64,000 nucleotides of DNA from Serpula lacrymans var. lacrymans S7.9 (Eukaryota > Basidiomycota > Agaricomycetes > Boletales > Serpulaceae): NCBI RefSeq assembly GCF_000218685.1, contig NW_006763298.1:1126049-1190048 (forward strand), in the 5' to 3' direction. A program made the position numbers and the translations under genes. Positions 1 through 10,316 of this stretch are shown here, in pieces. Position 1 is the stretch's first letter, and each line of letters begins with the position of its first letter. The notes under the pieces are model-generated. The model searched no databases. It saw only the letters and a program-made list of their open reading frames with translations, and had not been told where the DNA came from.

Positions 1-1884
1 TAGAATATTAACTTCTATTAGAGATTTCAGCGAAATTCCCCACTTCAGAGCGATCTGTGTACATGAATTTCAGTTGCCAGAATGTGTGAGAAGGTGAATA
101 GATGCTAACATAGTCAAGAAGTATACTCTCTTCTGCGGGCGCTTCCCCTTTCGACAGCGTCACATAAGGCTGGTAGCCTGAGTGAGAGTTTGCAACTTTA
201 AAGTTTGCACTTAGAGTGGCTCACCTGATACCACCTTAGCATCCAGTCCGTGACAGACCAAAGATATCCCAATGGAGCCACAAAAAGGGTAGGAATAAAA
301 GACTATGTCTCTCAGCTTCAGCAGGATAGTCATCACGATTGATCTTACAGTCAAGAATTGTGTGCATGCAAATTTAAAAACATTTTCAGGGGGTACGTAA
401 TAGCCTGGATGGCGACCAGAATCACTATGAACATCAGCTACTAGTTTCCACATACCTCACACCATGACGCACCATCGTTTTTCGTAGACACCGACAGAGC
501 CGCCTCTAGTGCCACCCCAAGACCTATCATGACCACCGCTATAGCACTGACAACCCACCCTTTCAGGATGAGCGGTTCCTACGCAGTGCGTCAGAGGTGA
601 TTTGATGAATCAAAATAGAACTTATTACATATCGTTCAGGACGATCTTCTTGGATGCCTGGTGTAGGGATAAGGTGGGTAGACTCTCGAAAGCGCGGTGA
701 ATCGGAGAGCATAGCAGTCCTCGGTCTTAATTTCGTCGTACTCATGAAGAGCGTTTGAGTAAAGCGTTGATCTTAGGGATAGTGTATCATATAGCACACA
801 AAAATGAGCAAAAGGAAAGGCTGAGGCTTGAAACGAAGACACACCTGGAAAACTTCGGTCGCATAAGTGGGTTCATAATATTTTAGCACATGGAGAACTG
901 TCAGTAAAGACGCTCGCGCCTCAGGTTAACCGACATGATGTACTGGAGGTGACCCTTCATGTCTGTGCATTGTTCCGTTTACTTTTGAAGCCAGCCAACT
1001 GTAGCTCTGTGTGCCGTATAAAATGTTATAGATAACATTCGAAATTGGATGGCTGAAGCACTTGTGCATCAAGTTACCATTGTGAAATTACGAACTCCGG
1101 GAGTCCAAGTCGCGTCCAACTTGAAGTCGCGTCCACACGCGGTGTTGTGCGCGGCGAGCTAAGCCCAAAGGGGCATAGCTTTCGCAAAGAGCTCAGCTGC
1201 ATATTACTGTACTAGTGCAATGATTTACTGATATCGATCATCAGTAATTTGGTCGGTAGGGAGACTATGCAATGCTGGGTACAGTGACTGGGTGAGGTCA
1301 TAAGCATAACTTGAACTGTGGATGGAGTCGCATAAAGGACTGAGAGCCTCATGCACCACCGCTGCCAGCCACATTTGTGTAGGTGGCTGGGAAACACCTT
1401 CCATTTCGGATCTCGGACTTTCCCGTAGCATAGAAAGTATCACTCGACGGCTTCATTGACACCTCAGTCCCAGTGAAAATCGGATCGAGTCGGATCGAGT
1501 CAAATCTAGCAAAATCGAATATGAGCAATGGTAACGGTCCGCCTCGATTAGACTAGAAAAATGAGACTATTTTCTAGAATAATTCTAGACAGAATGAGAG
1601 AGACCTGTAAATATACATTTTATCGATGAGAATATATTTTGCTAGATTGATGTCATCGGTCTCAGACATGGCCAAATCCAGGGACATTGAGGGAGATAAA
1701 TTGTCAAAACTCATACATAAAAATGTTACTACATCGTGATCTATAGGGATATTGAGGCAAAATGAGACAGTTCTAGATAATGCTCGGTGCATATGATAGT
1801 ATTGTCCCTTTGGGTTTGCTTGTAGACCCCTCCTTTTGAGACAAACTTACAGCGGCTTCTTTCTGTCAAGTAGAGTGTTGTTGG
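1..1884. other. Repeat-rich stretch without a recognisable gene
   Basis: No open frame here shows a family I recognise; the longest frames are under 100 codons and low in information. Two small repeats are visible: a direct repeat of AAGTCGCGTCC near 1107-1132, and a 10-bp unit CGGATCGAGT repeated twice in tandem at 1481-1500. The stretch lies 3' of the degenerate gene at 1885-3105 and is probably intergenic or old transposon debris. Confidence 0.5.
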
Positions 1885-3105
1885 TTAATGTGCTGCAACA
1901 ACCGCGAGTAGTAAATAGACATGCACCTGTGCTTTAGCAGCCTGAGACGCATGATCTTGATAGACCTACAAACATTTTCTGTGGCTTGTCCTTCCAGGTA
2001 AAACAGTGTACATACCTTTTTCACCTGTGGATCAAGATTGTCGTAATATATCCTATATTCCTCTGTGGTTCCATGAGGGTGATCTTTGATCCAATTGCAA
2101 GCACAGAGATTTCTAAAAATAAGTAATATTCTTTTTAAAAAAAGCACAGAGATAGTCAGTATTATTCTTACCTGGGAGTAGTCAAGTTGCCCAGCCGCAT
2201 CTTTGAAGTCTTCTTCATAGCAAGTGAGTTCTCCTTCATGGCGCCGAATGCAGGCCCAGCTTGATTGTCTTTGATGTTTTCCACTGTCTGAGTTGTTGTG
2301 GCCATTGCGGTATCACTCTCAATGTTGCTGGCAGGTATGGTAGCCATCTGAGGATTGACACCACCTGTGTCATCGTCCACAGAGACAGAGTCCAGCCTCG
2401 GAGACCCATCTATCTGTATGACATGGTCTGGGCTGCTAGGTACAACATGAAGTCTAGAAAACACACACTGTCAGTATAGGGCTATAAACAAGCTAGAGTG
2501 GAAGTCAATAATTACAAAGGGTCCTTCAGATGGGTATTAGCCAGTTGTATATCCACTGGGGGCTCAGTGTCAGTGGTGCTGGCCACTGGGGTCTGACGGC
2601 TCACATCCGGGTCTTGGGCGTTGACAGTGGGGGTACATTTCCTTGACTTATCATGGTGATGTCGGGACTGATTTGCTTTTGTTTCTTGACTGGGCGGGTA
2701 ACAGGTATGGGAGTGCCTTGATGGGATCGTTTACAGCCAATGGGCTCACTTGTGTCTTGCATATCTGGCACAATGCATTCCTTTTTTACCTTGGGCTCTC
2801 TGAAGTGGTTGGAATACCAGGATGGATAGTTGTCAATAGCAATTTGGTTGGCCTTCCAGTCGAGCTCACAGTATCGTAGCTGAGGTACCTTCTGGTAGAG
2901 TTTTGACCTATAGTAATCTAGTACCTCTCGGCCTGCTCCCATCCATGTCTTTGGTGCCTTCCCCATATTTGCTAGTTCAACCCAAATTGAGTGTGCAATT
3001 TTTTGTATTTCGGTTGCCTTGTGACCGTTGATGATGGTCCCATCTGAGTCTTCAACATAGCGCATTTTGATGTTAATGCCATTTGCGGCACGTACACCTC
3101 CACGC
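1885..3105 (-). pseudogene. Dispersed basidiomycete HMG-box-like protein, frameshifted and cut at its 5' end
   Basis: Read on the minus strand, the exons join in frame across introns at about 2512-2456, 2165-2107 and 2020-1960 to a stop at 1885. The N-terminal part carries the block with APKTW, DWKA and NYPSWY that recurs in many unnamed agaric proteins. The last exons hold a short HMG-box-like stretch (NLCACNW, EEYRIYY, DPQVKKVYQDH). Between the first long frame and the next exon the reading frame is lost at a G5 run (2629-2633), so one base is missing or added there. The 5' limit is where the large inverted repeat begins. A CTAAC branch site and CGACAG acceptor sit exactly at this junction, so the upstream exon, if any, lies within the repeat arm. 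The family is usually repeat-associated; its function is unknown. Confidence 0.5.
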
Positions 3106-3642
3106 TGTCGATGATGAGAACTGGTGTTAGAAAACCACACACAAAAACAAACTAACACACAATCCTCCCAGATTCCACGGAACTTGTTTATGGGCTTTGC
3201 CTCCTAGAACAGTGGGTGCTCTGGTTGTTCGTGGGGTGGTATGTATAAGGGTTCTTCAAAGTAAAACCCTGAGATGTATGGGTGTGGGTTTTGAGGAGGA
3301 GGGATAGTTGAATTTATAGAAGATAGGTGCTTAGTGACGAGTATAGATGAGCACTACCTTGCTAATCGTAGCACAAGGTAGGTTTGAGAACGACAATATG
3401 ACGAAGTTCCCAGTGATAGCAGGCTCCTGACGCACAAACTGTAGTGCTCAGAAGGACTCTAATCGAAAGGGATGACAATGACTTCAAAAGTGGGAAGTGA
3501 CGATGACAGCAGTTGACAGTGGTAGCAGTGGGAAGTGTTGTGACCACACTGGATCACAAGTAGCAGAGTAGTGAACTTGAGAGTAGAGAAGAAGTCTGGA
3601 TTGGAGTTCTTGTTTTTTTTTTTACAAGGTAAAATACAGGGG

Positions 3643-3650
3643 TTTATATA
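3643..3650 (-). promoter_or_regulatory. TATA box-like element in left arm, directed leftward
   Basis: TATATAAA on the minus strand, followed downstream by a pyrimidine-rich stretch. It points out of the palindrome toward the HMG-box-like gene, about 540 bp upstream of that gene's first visible exon. Promoter function is an inference from the motif and its place. Confidence 0.35.
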
Positions 3651-4051
3651 GTAAAAGAAAAGTAGGCTATGCACAGTATAGCTGTGCAAAAAAAATGAGA
3701 AAGAATATGAAGGAAGGAATGTACGCTGACGAATCCTGCGTAGGTAGTACAGGATAAGATTGTCAAAAAAAAGGAAAAGAAAGGGATAGAACAATGAATG
3801 TTGTGAGTAATGTCACAGGTTTGTATAGCCATAAAGTAAAGTCCAATAGCAAAAAGAGAGCAGAAAAATCATGATGTCATGGGAAGATGCAGTAAAAAAA
3901 AGGCAAGGCAAAACACTATCAGTTCCTTTATTGTCAGTCAGGCATTCTAAAAAAATATGTGTCCATAAAAATGATTCAAAAATCAAAAATAATCGCACTG
4001 TAAATGAATGTTCTGCTGAAGAAAAAGAAACTGGAGCCACTGGTCCACCAC

Positions 4052-4789
4052 CTAGTCCAAATCCGACAGTTCCATGGCCTTACCAATGGACTGGTTGTGT
4101 TGGACCACCTGATCAAACGAGGGAGGGAGAGGAGTAGTTCCAATTTGGAACAAGTGAGTCCCAGACAGCGTGTGGTAGGTGTAGCTGTAGCGAAGACAAT
4201 GGACAAAAGATAAGTGTACCCAAGTGAATGGGACAGCAATGAACATGGGCGACGCAAGGGGATGAACCTTCTCCAGCTCAAAAACTACCCACCCACGCTC
4301 CAACCAGGCAAGACGAGCGACCAATGTTTTGACAGTATATGATGGCAGATCGACATCATGAAGATGGACCTGTTGCCCTATTTGGACCGGCCGCCGGGGC
4401 TTTGCTGATATCAGCAGTGGCACGTGGCAGTCAACAGATCGGCGACGGAAGCGGATAGGAAGTGGTGACATCAGAAATGGCGGGGGTGCAAATAAGATGA
4501 GGAGGAGGAGGGTGGAGGTGACGGAAAAGTGGATTAAAATGGGGATCCAGAAACGACCGTCAGGTGAGAATAAAAAGGAGAGGAAGGGGCCCATGGTGGG
4601 GCTAGGCAAAGGAAGGGGAGTAAGGGAAACGACAAAAGCGAGGGCGCAATGCAATGTGTAGCCAGTGGCGACGCAAAAATTTGCCGAAATGCCGAAATGC
4701 CGAAAGTACTGAATGGAAAAGCAAAGGTGAGCGTGACTGGATTGCCTAATAGAGGTGGTGCTGATCAGCCACAAGTTCGAAAAAGGCAA
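4052..4789 (-). CDS. Hypothetical 245-aa ORF, left-arm copy
   Basis: An uninterrupted 245-codon frame starting with ATG near the inner edge of the left arm and reading outward. The predicted protein has a hydrophobic, Leu/Pro/Phe-rich first half (LPLPSP, LLLLILFAPPPF) and a more ordinary second half with VQIGQQVHLHDVD and a Trp-rich patch. I recognise no domain. An identical frame occurs in the right arm. Because the arms are almost identical at the DNA level, its conservation there says nothing about selection, and it may be non-coding. Confidence 0.3.
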   Translation of the reverse strand: MPFSNLWLISTTSIRQSSHAHLCFSIQYFRHFGISANFCVATGYTLHCALAFVVSLTPLPLPSPTMGPFLSFLFSPDGRFWIPILIHFSVTSTLLLLILFAPPPFLMSPLPIRFRRRSVDCHVPLLISAKPRRPVQIGQQVHLHDVDLPSYTVKTLVARLAWLERGWVVFELEKVHPLASPMFIAVPFTWVHLSFVHCLRYSYTYHTLSGTHLFQIGTTPLPPSFDQVVQHNQSIGKAMELSDLD

Positions 4790-4907
4790 TATTAATTACT
4801 ATTCCACGTGGCACTGTGCCTGTGTGGCGCAAAGGCGAGTCTTTTGAATATTCGCTTCGTTATTGACACCTGTCCATGCTACCAATCAACTTTGGTGCAT
4901 GACACCG

Positions 4908-5720
4908 GTATTGAGGCCAATTAAGCTGATGGGGCTACAGGCTAGACCTATGAGACCAGCAACATCACCAAGGACAATTCCCAACAAAACCAAGAAGCTA
5001 GTAACAGCACCAGCACTGGAACTGGACTATACAATTGTATAATTCTGTGTATTGTTTATGCAGGTCTAGAAATAGGGCTACACCTACTTTGAACACTGTT
5101 GCAGCATTGCACATCACCGGCATTACACTGACTGACAGGTGTGGTCACGATAGAAGCGTGGGCAGTCTAGAAAACATTGTCAGCAGGACATTGGGCACAT
5201 AGCAAACTGCATATGGCTGTATACGTAACAGTTACTGTGAAGTGTCATGGGAAAAACCTCCTGGCACATCAGCAACTGTTACAATAACACATTTTTGGAC
5301 CTTTAACTTTCATTCTCCTCTTTAATCTTTTACTGTAGTTTTCACACTCCGTGCCACGTGGCACTTTCCCTTCTGTTCAAACTCCACCTTCTCACGCCAC
5401 ATTGCCTTTCTTTCTATTTTAGATACAAGTCTCTCATGCAGTGGAGCTGACCACACAGGCTGCGCCCTCTGACATAATCAGCCACTGTTTTATCAGCTGT
5501 ATAGTCCAACATGTACAAACAACCTGTAGTAGTATATATACCGCAATAAATCCAGGAGACTCCTCAGCAAGTCCTCCTGTTGCATCCTCACAACTAACTT
5601 GTTGAAGTCTCAAGGGTAACCACTCCCATATCATTTTCCTTATAGTGTGTTCTAGTTGTGTGCCAGAGTAACAAACTCTTGGTTGTTACAGCAACAGCCT
5701 TTATGCATTTTGCGTGGTCA
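4908..5720. other. Spacer (loop) of the inverted repeat
   Basis: 813 bp of unique sequence between the arms. No gene is recognisable. It contains a 14-bp perfect palindrome TATACAATTGTATA at 5028-5041 and a small inverted repeat, 5225-5237 against 5270-5282 (12 of 13 positions pair). A CCACGTGGCA element near 5352 resembles those at 4803 and 5816 in the arms. Confidence 0.7.
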
Positions 5721-5838
5721 CGGTGTCATGCACCAAAGTTGATTGGTAGCATGGACAGGTGTCAATAACGAAGCGAATATTCAAAAGACTCGCCTTTGCG
5801 CCACACAGGCACAGTGCCACGTGGAATAGTAATTAATA

Positions 5839-6576
5839 TTGCCTTTTTCGAACTTGTGGCTGATCAGCACCACCTCTATTAGGCAATCCAGTCACGCTCA
5901 CCTTTGCTTTTCCATTCAGTACTTTCGGCATTTCGGCATTTCGGCAAATTTTTGCGTCGCCACTGGCTACACATTGCATTGCGCCCTCGCTTTTGTCGTT
6001 TCCCTTACTCCCCTTCCTTTGCCTAGCCCCACCATGGGCCCCTTCCTCTCCTTTTTATTCTCACCTGACGGTCGTTTCTGGATCCCCATTTTAATCCACT
6101 TTTCCGTCACCTCCACCCTCCTCCTCCTCATCTTATTTGCACCCCCGCCATTTCTGATGTCACCACTTCCTATCCGCTTCCGTCGCCGATCTGTTGACTG
6201 CCACGTGCCACTGCTGATATCAGCAAAGCCCCGGCGGCCGGTCCAAATAGGGCAACAGGTCCATCTTCATGATGTCGATCTGCCATCATATACTGTCAAA
6301 ACATTGGTCGCTCGTCTTGCCTGGTTGGAGCGTGGGTGGGTAGTTTTTGAGCTGGAGAAGGTTCATCCCCTTGCGTCGCCCATGTTCATTGCTGTCCCAT
6401 TCACTTGGGTACACTTATCTTTTGTCCATTGTCTTCGCTACAGCTACACCTACCACACGCTGTCTGGGACTCACTTGTTCCAAATTGGAACTACTCCTCT
6501 CCCTCCCTCGTTTGATCAGGTGGTCCAACACAACCAGTCCATTGGTAAGGCCATGGAACTGTCGGATTTGGACTAG
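5839..6576 (+). CDS. Hypothetical 245-aa ORF, right-arm copy
   Basis: Identical in protein sequence to the frame on the minus strand at 4052-4789 and reading outward from the spacer. No domain is recognised. The second half (HLHDVDLPSY to SFDQVVQHN) looks more protein-like than the Leu/Pro-rich first half. No intron or stop interrupts it. It may be an open frame carried by chance in the repeat; RNA evidence would be needed to call it a gene. Confidence 0.3.
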   Translation: MPFSNLWLISTTSIRQSSHAHLCFSIQYFRHFGISANFCVATGYTLHCALAFVVSLTPLPLPSPTMGPFLSFLFSPDGRFWIPILIHFSVTSTLLLLILFAPPPFLMSPLPIRFRRRSVDCHVPLLISAKPRRPVQIGQQVHLHDVDLPSYTVKTLVARLAWLERGWVVFELEKVHPLASPMFIAVPFTWVHLSFVHCLRYSYTYHTLSGTHLFQIGTTPLPPSFDQVVQHNQSIGKAMELSDLD

Positions 6577-6976
6577 GTGGTGGACCAGTGGCTCCAGTTT
6601 CTTTTTCTTCAGCAGAACATTCATTTACAGTGCGATTATTTTTGATTTTTGAATCATTTTTATGGACACATATTTTTTTAGAATGCCTGACTGACATAAA
6701 GGAACTGATAGTGTTTTGCCTTGCCTTTTTTTTACTGCATCTTCCCATGACATCATGATTTTTCTGCTCTCTTTTTGCTATTGGACTTTACTTTATGGCT
6801 ATACAAACCTGTGACATTACTCACAACATTCATTGTTCTATCCCTTTCTTTTCCTTTTTTTTGACAATCTTATCCTGTACTACCTACGCAGGATTCGTCA
6901 GCGTACATTCCTTCCTTCATATTCTTTCTCATTTTTTTTGCACAGCTATACTGTGCATAGCCTACTTTTCTTTTAC

Positions 6977-6984
6977 TATATAAA
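6977..6984 (+). promoter_or_regulatory. TATA box-like element in right arm, directed rightward
   Basis: TATATAAA followed by a CT-rich stretch, the mirror of the element at 3643-3650. Transcription from it would run outward through the solo LTR. Motif-based inference only. Confidence 0.35.
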
Positions 6985-7362
6985 CCCCTGTATTTTACCT
7001 TGTAAAAAAAAAAACAAGAACTCCAATCCAGACTTCTTCTCTACTCTCAAGTTCACTACTCTGCTACTTGTGATCCAGTGTGGTCACAACACTTCCCACT
7101 GCTACCACTGTCAACTGCTGTCATCGTCACTTCCCACTTTTGAAGTCATTGTCATCCCTTTCGATTAGAGTCCTTCTGAGCACTACAGTTTGTGCGTCAG
7201 GAGCCTGCTATCACTGGGAACTTCGTCATATTGTCGTTCTCAAACCTACCTTGTGCTACGATTAGCAAGGTAGTGCTCATCTATACTCGTCACTAAGCAC
7301 CTATCTTCTATAAATTCAACTATCCCTCCTCCTCAAAACCCACACCCATACATCTCAGGGTT

Positions 7363-7367
7363 TTACT
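7363..7367. repeat. Target-site duplication, left copy (TTACT)
   Basis: TTACT directly before the LTR; the second copy is at 7996-8000. The uninterrupted sequence in the left arm (mirror of 3261-3251) has TTACT once, which shows that the other copy was created by the insertion. Confidence 0.95.
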
Positions 7368-7995
7368 TGTGAGGAATCGATTTTTCTTATTGCATTCCCG
7401 TCATGTCGTGGTTAGCAGATTCGATCCCCATCACTCCTCTTGCCCTTGGACTAGAGATTACAGCCGGTGTCTTATTACTTTTATCATTTTTCTTCTTATT
7501 CTCTCTTCACACTCACGTTCTATCGTACCTACAACGAGGTAGACTCGTTGTCGACCCTCAAGAAGATATCCAGATGACATAGCCACAATCCAGTGCTATG
7601 TCTGGGAATACTTCGGAGGAATATTGATAAGCGAAGAAGGTAGTGAATCAGCGCCTTCTCATGGGCTTACTGATACAGCCAATCGCATATCCCTTACCAA
7701 TACGTTTTCTCATACAATTAGTAAACACGATAGATCGGACCACTTCCTCCCTTTTTTCTTATTGGTTAGTTAGCTGGTCAGACCACTTTCTCAGTAATTC
7801 CCTTTCTCGGTCTGACCATCGCCGTTCACTATATAGAGAAGTATATACTCAATGTATTGTTCTCTAGTTCAATATTAGTTTGGATTTGCGCTCTTACCGA
7901 TACTCTTCATTCTCATACTCTGATTCACCGCCTTCAAGGAAGGACTTGACCAGACATTGAGCTTTGTTATATAGCTTCGTATTTGTTGCCTGACA
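7368..7995. mobile_element. Solo LTR of a retrotransposon (628 bp)
   Basis: The sequence begins TGTGAGGAATCG and ends TTGCCTGACA, the TG...CA ends typical of LTRs, and is flanked by an exact 5-bp duplication TTACT. It is absent from the otherwise identical left arm, so its limits are set by direct comparison. Inside are a TATA-like CACTATATAGAG near 7828 and an AT-rich right half. No internal retrotransposon domain (gag, protease, reverse transcriptase) is present, so this is a solo LTR left by recombination between two LTRs. Ty3/gypsy and Ty1/copia both make 5-bp duplications, so the superfamily cannot be decided. Confidence 0.93.
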
Positions 7996-8154
7996 TTACT
8001 TTGAAGAACCCTTATACATACCACCCCACAAACAACCAGAGCACCCACTGTTCTAGGAGGCAAAGCCCATAAACAAGTTCCGTGGAATCTGGGAGGATTG
8101 TGTGTTAGTTTGTTTTTGTGTGTGGTTTTCTAACACCAGTTCTCATCATCGACA

Positions 8155-8975
8155 ACGGCCCGGGCAACACAAGTACACCTCTCTCTACCCTATGCCTCTG
8201 AAAAAGGGATACCAGACATGACAGAAAGGTGACATCGACGAGAAGCGCCTAGTGTAGCTGGCTGAGTGTGAATGACTGGTTTGTAGGCATCCAAGACTAT
8301 CGGATTACTAGAATGCTGAATGGAAAATGGAATATGAGAGATATTGAAGTGTTATGGCAGACCTAGGCACTGTCACTGTCAGTCACCACCAGGACAAAAA
8401 GAAATCATTGGCTTACACATAATATGTGTCCATCTATGGAAGCATAGCAATAATCAATGTACAGCTTCATGATGTTGAATAGCGCATAAAAACCTGTAGG
8501 TCAACAAGGATTACCTTTTCTGGGCACCCTCGCGGCCTTCGCACTGTCCAACAACTGACATTTCAGCATGGAAGAGTTATAAAGAGGAGCGTGAGGACAT
8601 AATTTGTTATTCAATAGCGAGAAGTCGGACTGGAAGCTGAAACTGCCGGGACCGTACTTCATACCAAGCTCATGCTCGGCGACAACGGAAACTACCAGAA
8701 ATCAAATGGACAGGTGGTCGAATTGCAAAACGATGAACATGGACACCTCATCGGCAAACTCGAAGAGTCCTTCTCGAGGCAAGTTGCCATTTTCTGCATT
8801 AGCTAACACGTCGAAATTATGTATCGGATTGAACATTACGAATAATGATACGAATCAATCGTGTTCCATCAAAGAAATAAAAGTCAGAGCTCCTTCAAGA
8901 AAATGCAAAAACATAAATTTCCGAATAACAGGATCCCACATTCGTATATACCACATCGACGAAGTGGACTGTTGC
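8155..8975. other. Intergenic stretch, no gene seen
   Basis: 821 bp between the outer end of the inverted repeat and the stop codon of the membrane-protein gene. An open frame on the plus strand from 8604 runs antisense into that gene's last exon and is taken to be a shadow. Confidence 0.5.
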
Positions 8976-10316
8976 TTAGATTTCGGGGGCACCGGTATAA
9001 TTACCAGGACGCCGCATAGCTTGGAAGTCGAGTGGAGATCTTGGAGAGGACACCAACAAACCAGAAGGACTAGTAGTGTAGGTCATCGAAGGACCAGGCG
9101 AATGAGGAAACGTGCTGGGGTCGTCGGGATCCTGAATATAGAAATTTAACGACATTGCTCTTTGCGGCAGCTGAGAGCACTCACGTAAACTTTTGGAAGG
9201 GCCTGAGTAGACCCTTGTACTGGCTCGTTGAAATTGTAGGGAGATATGGTTTGTCCAATGGGAGAAGAATCAAACGATGGTTTTTCACGGAGATAACGAT
9301 CGGCGCTCCGGGCACGACGGCGCATGAACCACACGGCACCTGCAACTATTATGGCCAAGCCAACTACACCTCCGACCACTCCACCTGCGATAGCGCCTGT
9401 ATTGGAGCTTGAGGACTTGGAAGAACTTAACGGTATGTTCGTGGGATTGGAGATTGGACCAAGCGTCGACTGCGACGAAGTCGCTGAGGATGCAGGAGCA
9501 GCTGAAACAAACAGGGATGATGAGAGGCTGACACAAACGAAAAGATGACGCTCGATGACTGACATGAATCCTGCATTGAGGCGTTGATACTGAATGTACC
9601 AGCCCCCTTTGGTGTACAATTGAATGCAAGTTTACATCCGGAAACCCGAAGACACTTACAACAGCAGTGACATTCAGATATGCCCATGCAGGGACGACAG
9701 TTTCCTGGGGAATATTATTCGGATACCTATAATGGTTGTCAAACAACTTATTTAACAATCAACTATTGGCCTCACGTCATGAAGTAAACATAGCCGCTGC
9801 AGTTGGTACTCCAGGTGTCCCAGCTGGCATATTCTTTTAGTGTATATCATGGACGTTTACAAGCACAACTTACGAGACCCATAGCTGGTTCTGACAGGCT
9901 GCGCAGGCGCTGATCAGTGAGTAAACCACAGAGTTGCATTGACAATTATTGGCATCGCTCAAGGATGGGGCGAGATAGTGCTCATTGGGTGGTAAAGCAG
10001 GAATATCCCATTCTGAAGCGCTCACTTATCAGAGATTGACCGCCAGCAGATTACTTGACACGAACCTCCACCGTTGCAGACTCCTTCCAAATAAGAAGCG
10101 ACAGTACAAGGAGTCTGATTGAGCGAGTTATTCGCCTGTGATGGAGCATAGAATGTAAGATCACGAAATCAAGGTCGATTTCAAGTCAAACAAAGATAGA
10201 CGAACCCAACCGAAAGAACTCGCGCAAGTGACATTCGAAGTTTGAGTAGCAACACCCCGAATGCTCATCAGGGTCACCACAACGGCGACCAACATCTCCA
10301 AGGCCTTGTAGTACAT
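8976..10316 (-). CDS. Secreted single-pass membrane protein with Cys-rich ectodomain
   Basis: Minus strand, at least six exons. The first exon (10316-10206) encodes a signal peptide (MYYKALEMLVAVVVTLMS) and ends at TCASSFGW. It splices to ANNSLNQTPC, AYLEGVC-like and then CQCNSVVYSLISACAACQ, a Cys-rich region typical of a widespread unnamed basidiomycete family. Short exons WDTWSTNCSGYV and YPNNIPQETVVP follow. A Ser-rich linker leads to one membrane helix (GAIAGGVVGGVVGLAIIV) with a basic stop-transfer MRRRARS, then a cytoplasmic tail. The last intron (GTGAGT...TTCAG) gives a C-terminal exon ending GAPEI. The layout resembles fungal cell-surface sensors or mucin-like proteins; the ligand and role are unknown. 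Confidence 0.8.

Larger units (their letters stand above)
3106..4907. repeat. Left arm of a 1.8-kb near-perfect inverted repeat
   Basis: Bases 3106-4907 are the reverse complement of 5721-8154 once the solo LTR in the right arm is removed. Position x pairs with 10628-x in the inner part, 10627-x outside a one-base indel near 3924, and 11260-x outside the LTR. Over about 1802 bp I found only that indel and one substitution near 3230, so identity is about 99.9 percent. The outer end reads TGTCGATGATGAG and its mirror ends CTCATCATCGACA. No target-site duplication is visible outside the arms. Confidence 0.95.
5721..8154. repeat. Right arm of the inverted repeat, interrupted by a solo LTR
   Basis: Mirror of 3106-4907. 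The match runs continuously from 5721 to 7367, stops, and resumes exactly at 8001 to run to 8154. The inserted 633 bp are one LTR plus one copy of its target duplication. Beyond 8154 the sequence is unrelated to the left flank: it reads ACGGCCCG, where the left side gives GCGTGGAGG. Confidence 0.95.

Noticed and set aside
3106..8154. Reading the two arms as LTRs of one retrotransposon
   Set aside because: LTRs are direct repeats; these arms are inverted, and no retroelement domain lies in the 813-bp spacer.
3096..8165. Classical TIR DNA transposon
   Set aside because: The flanks (CCTCCACGC on the left, ACGGCCCG on the right) show no duplicated target site, and no transposase domain is visible inside.
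8604..9149. 181-codon plus-strand frame
   Set aside because: It overlaps the last exons of the membrane-protein gene on the other strand; composition is random and the minus-strand model explains the sequence better.
9285..9758. Alternative minus-strand frame next to the TM exon
   Set aside because: It mixes intron sequence with an out-of-frame reading of the Ser-rich exon; the spliced model gives a coherent signal peptide, Cys domain and TM helix.
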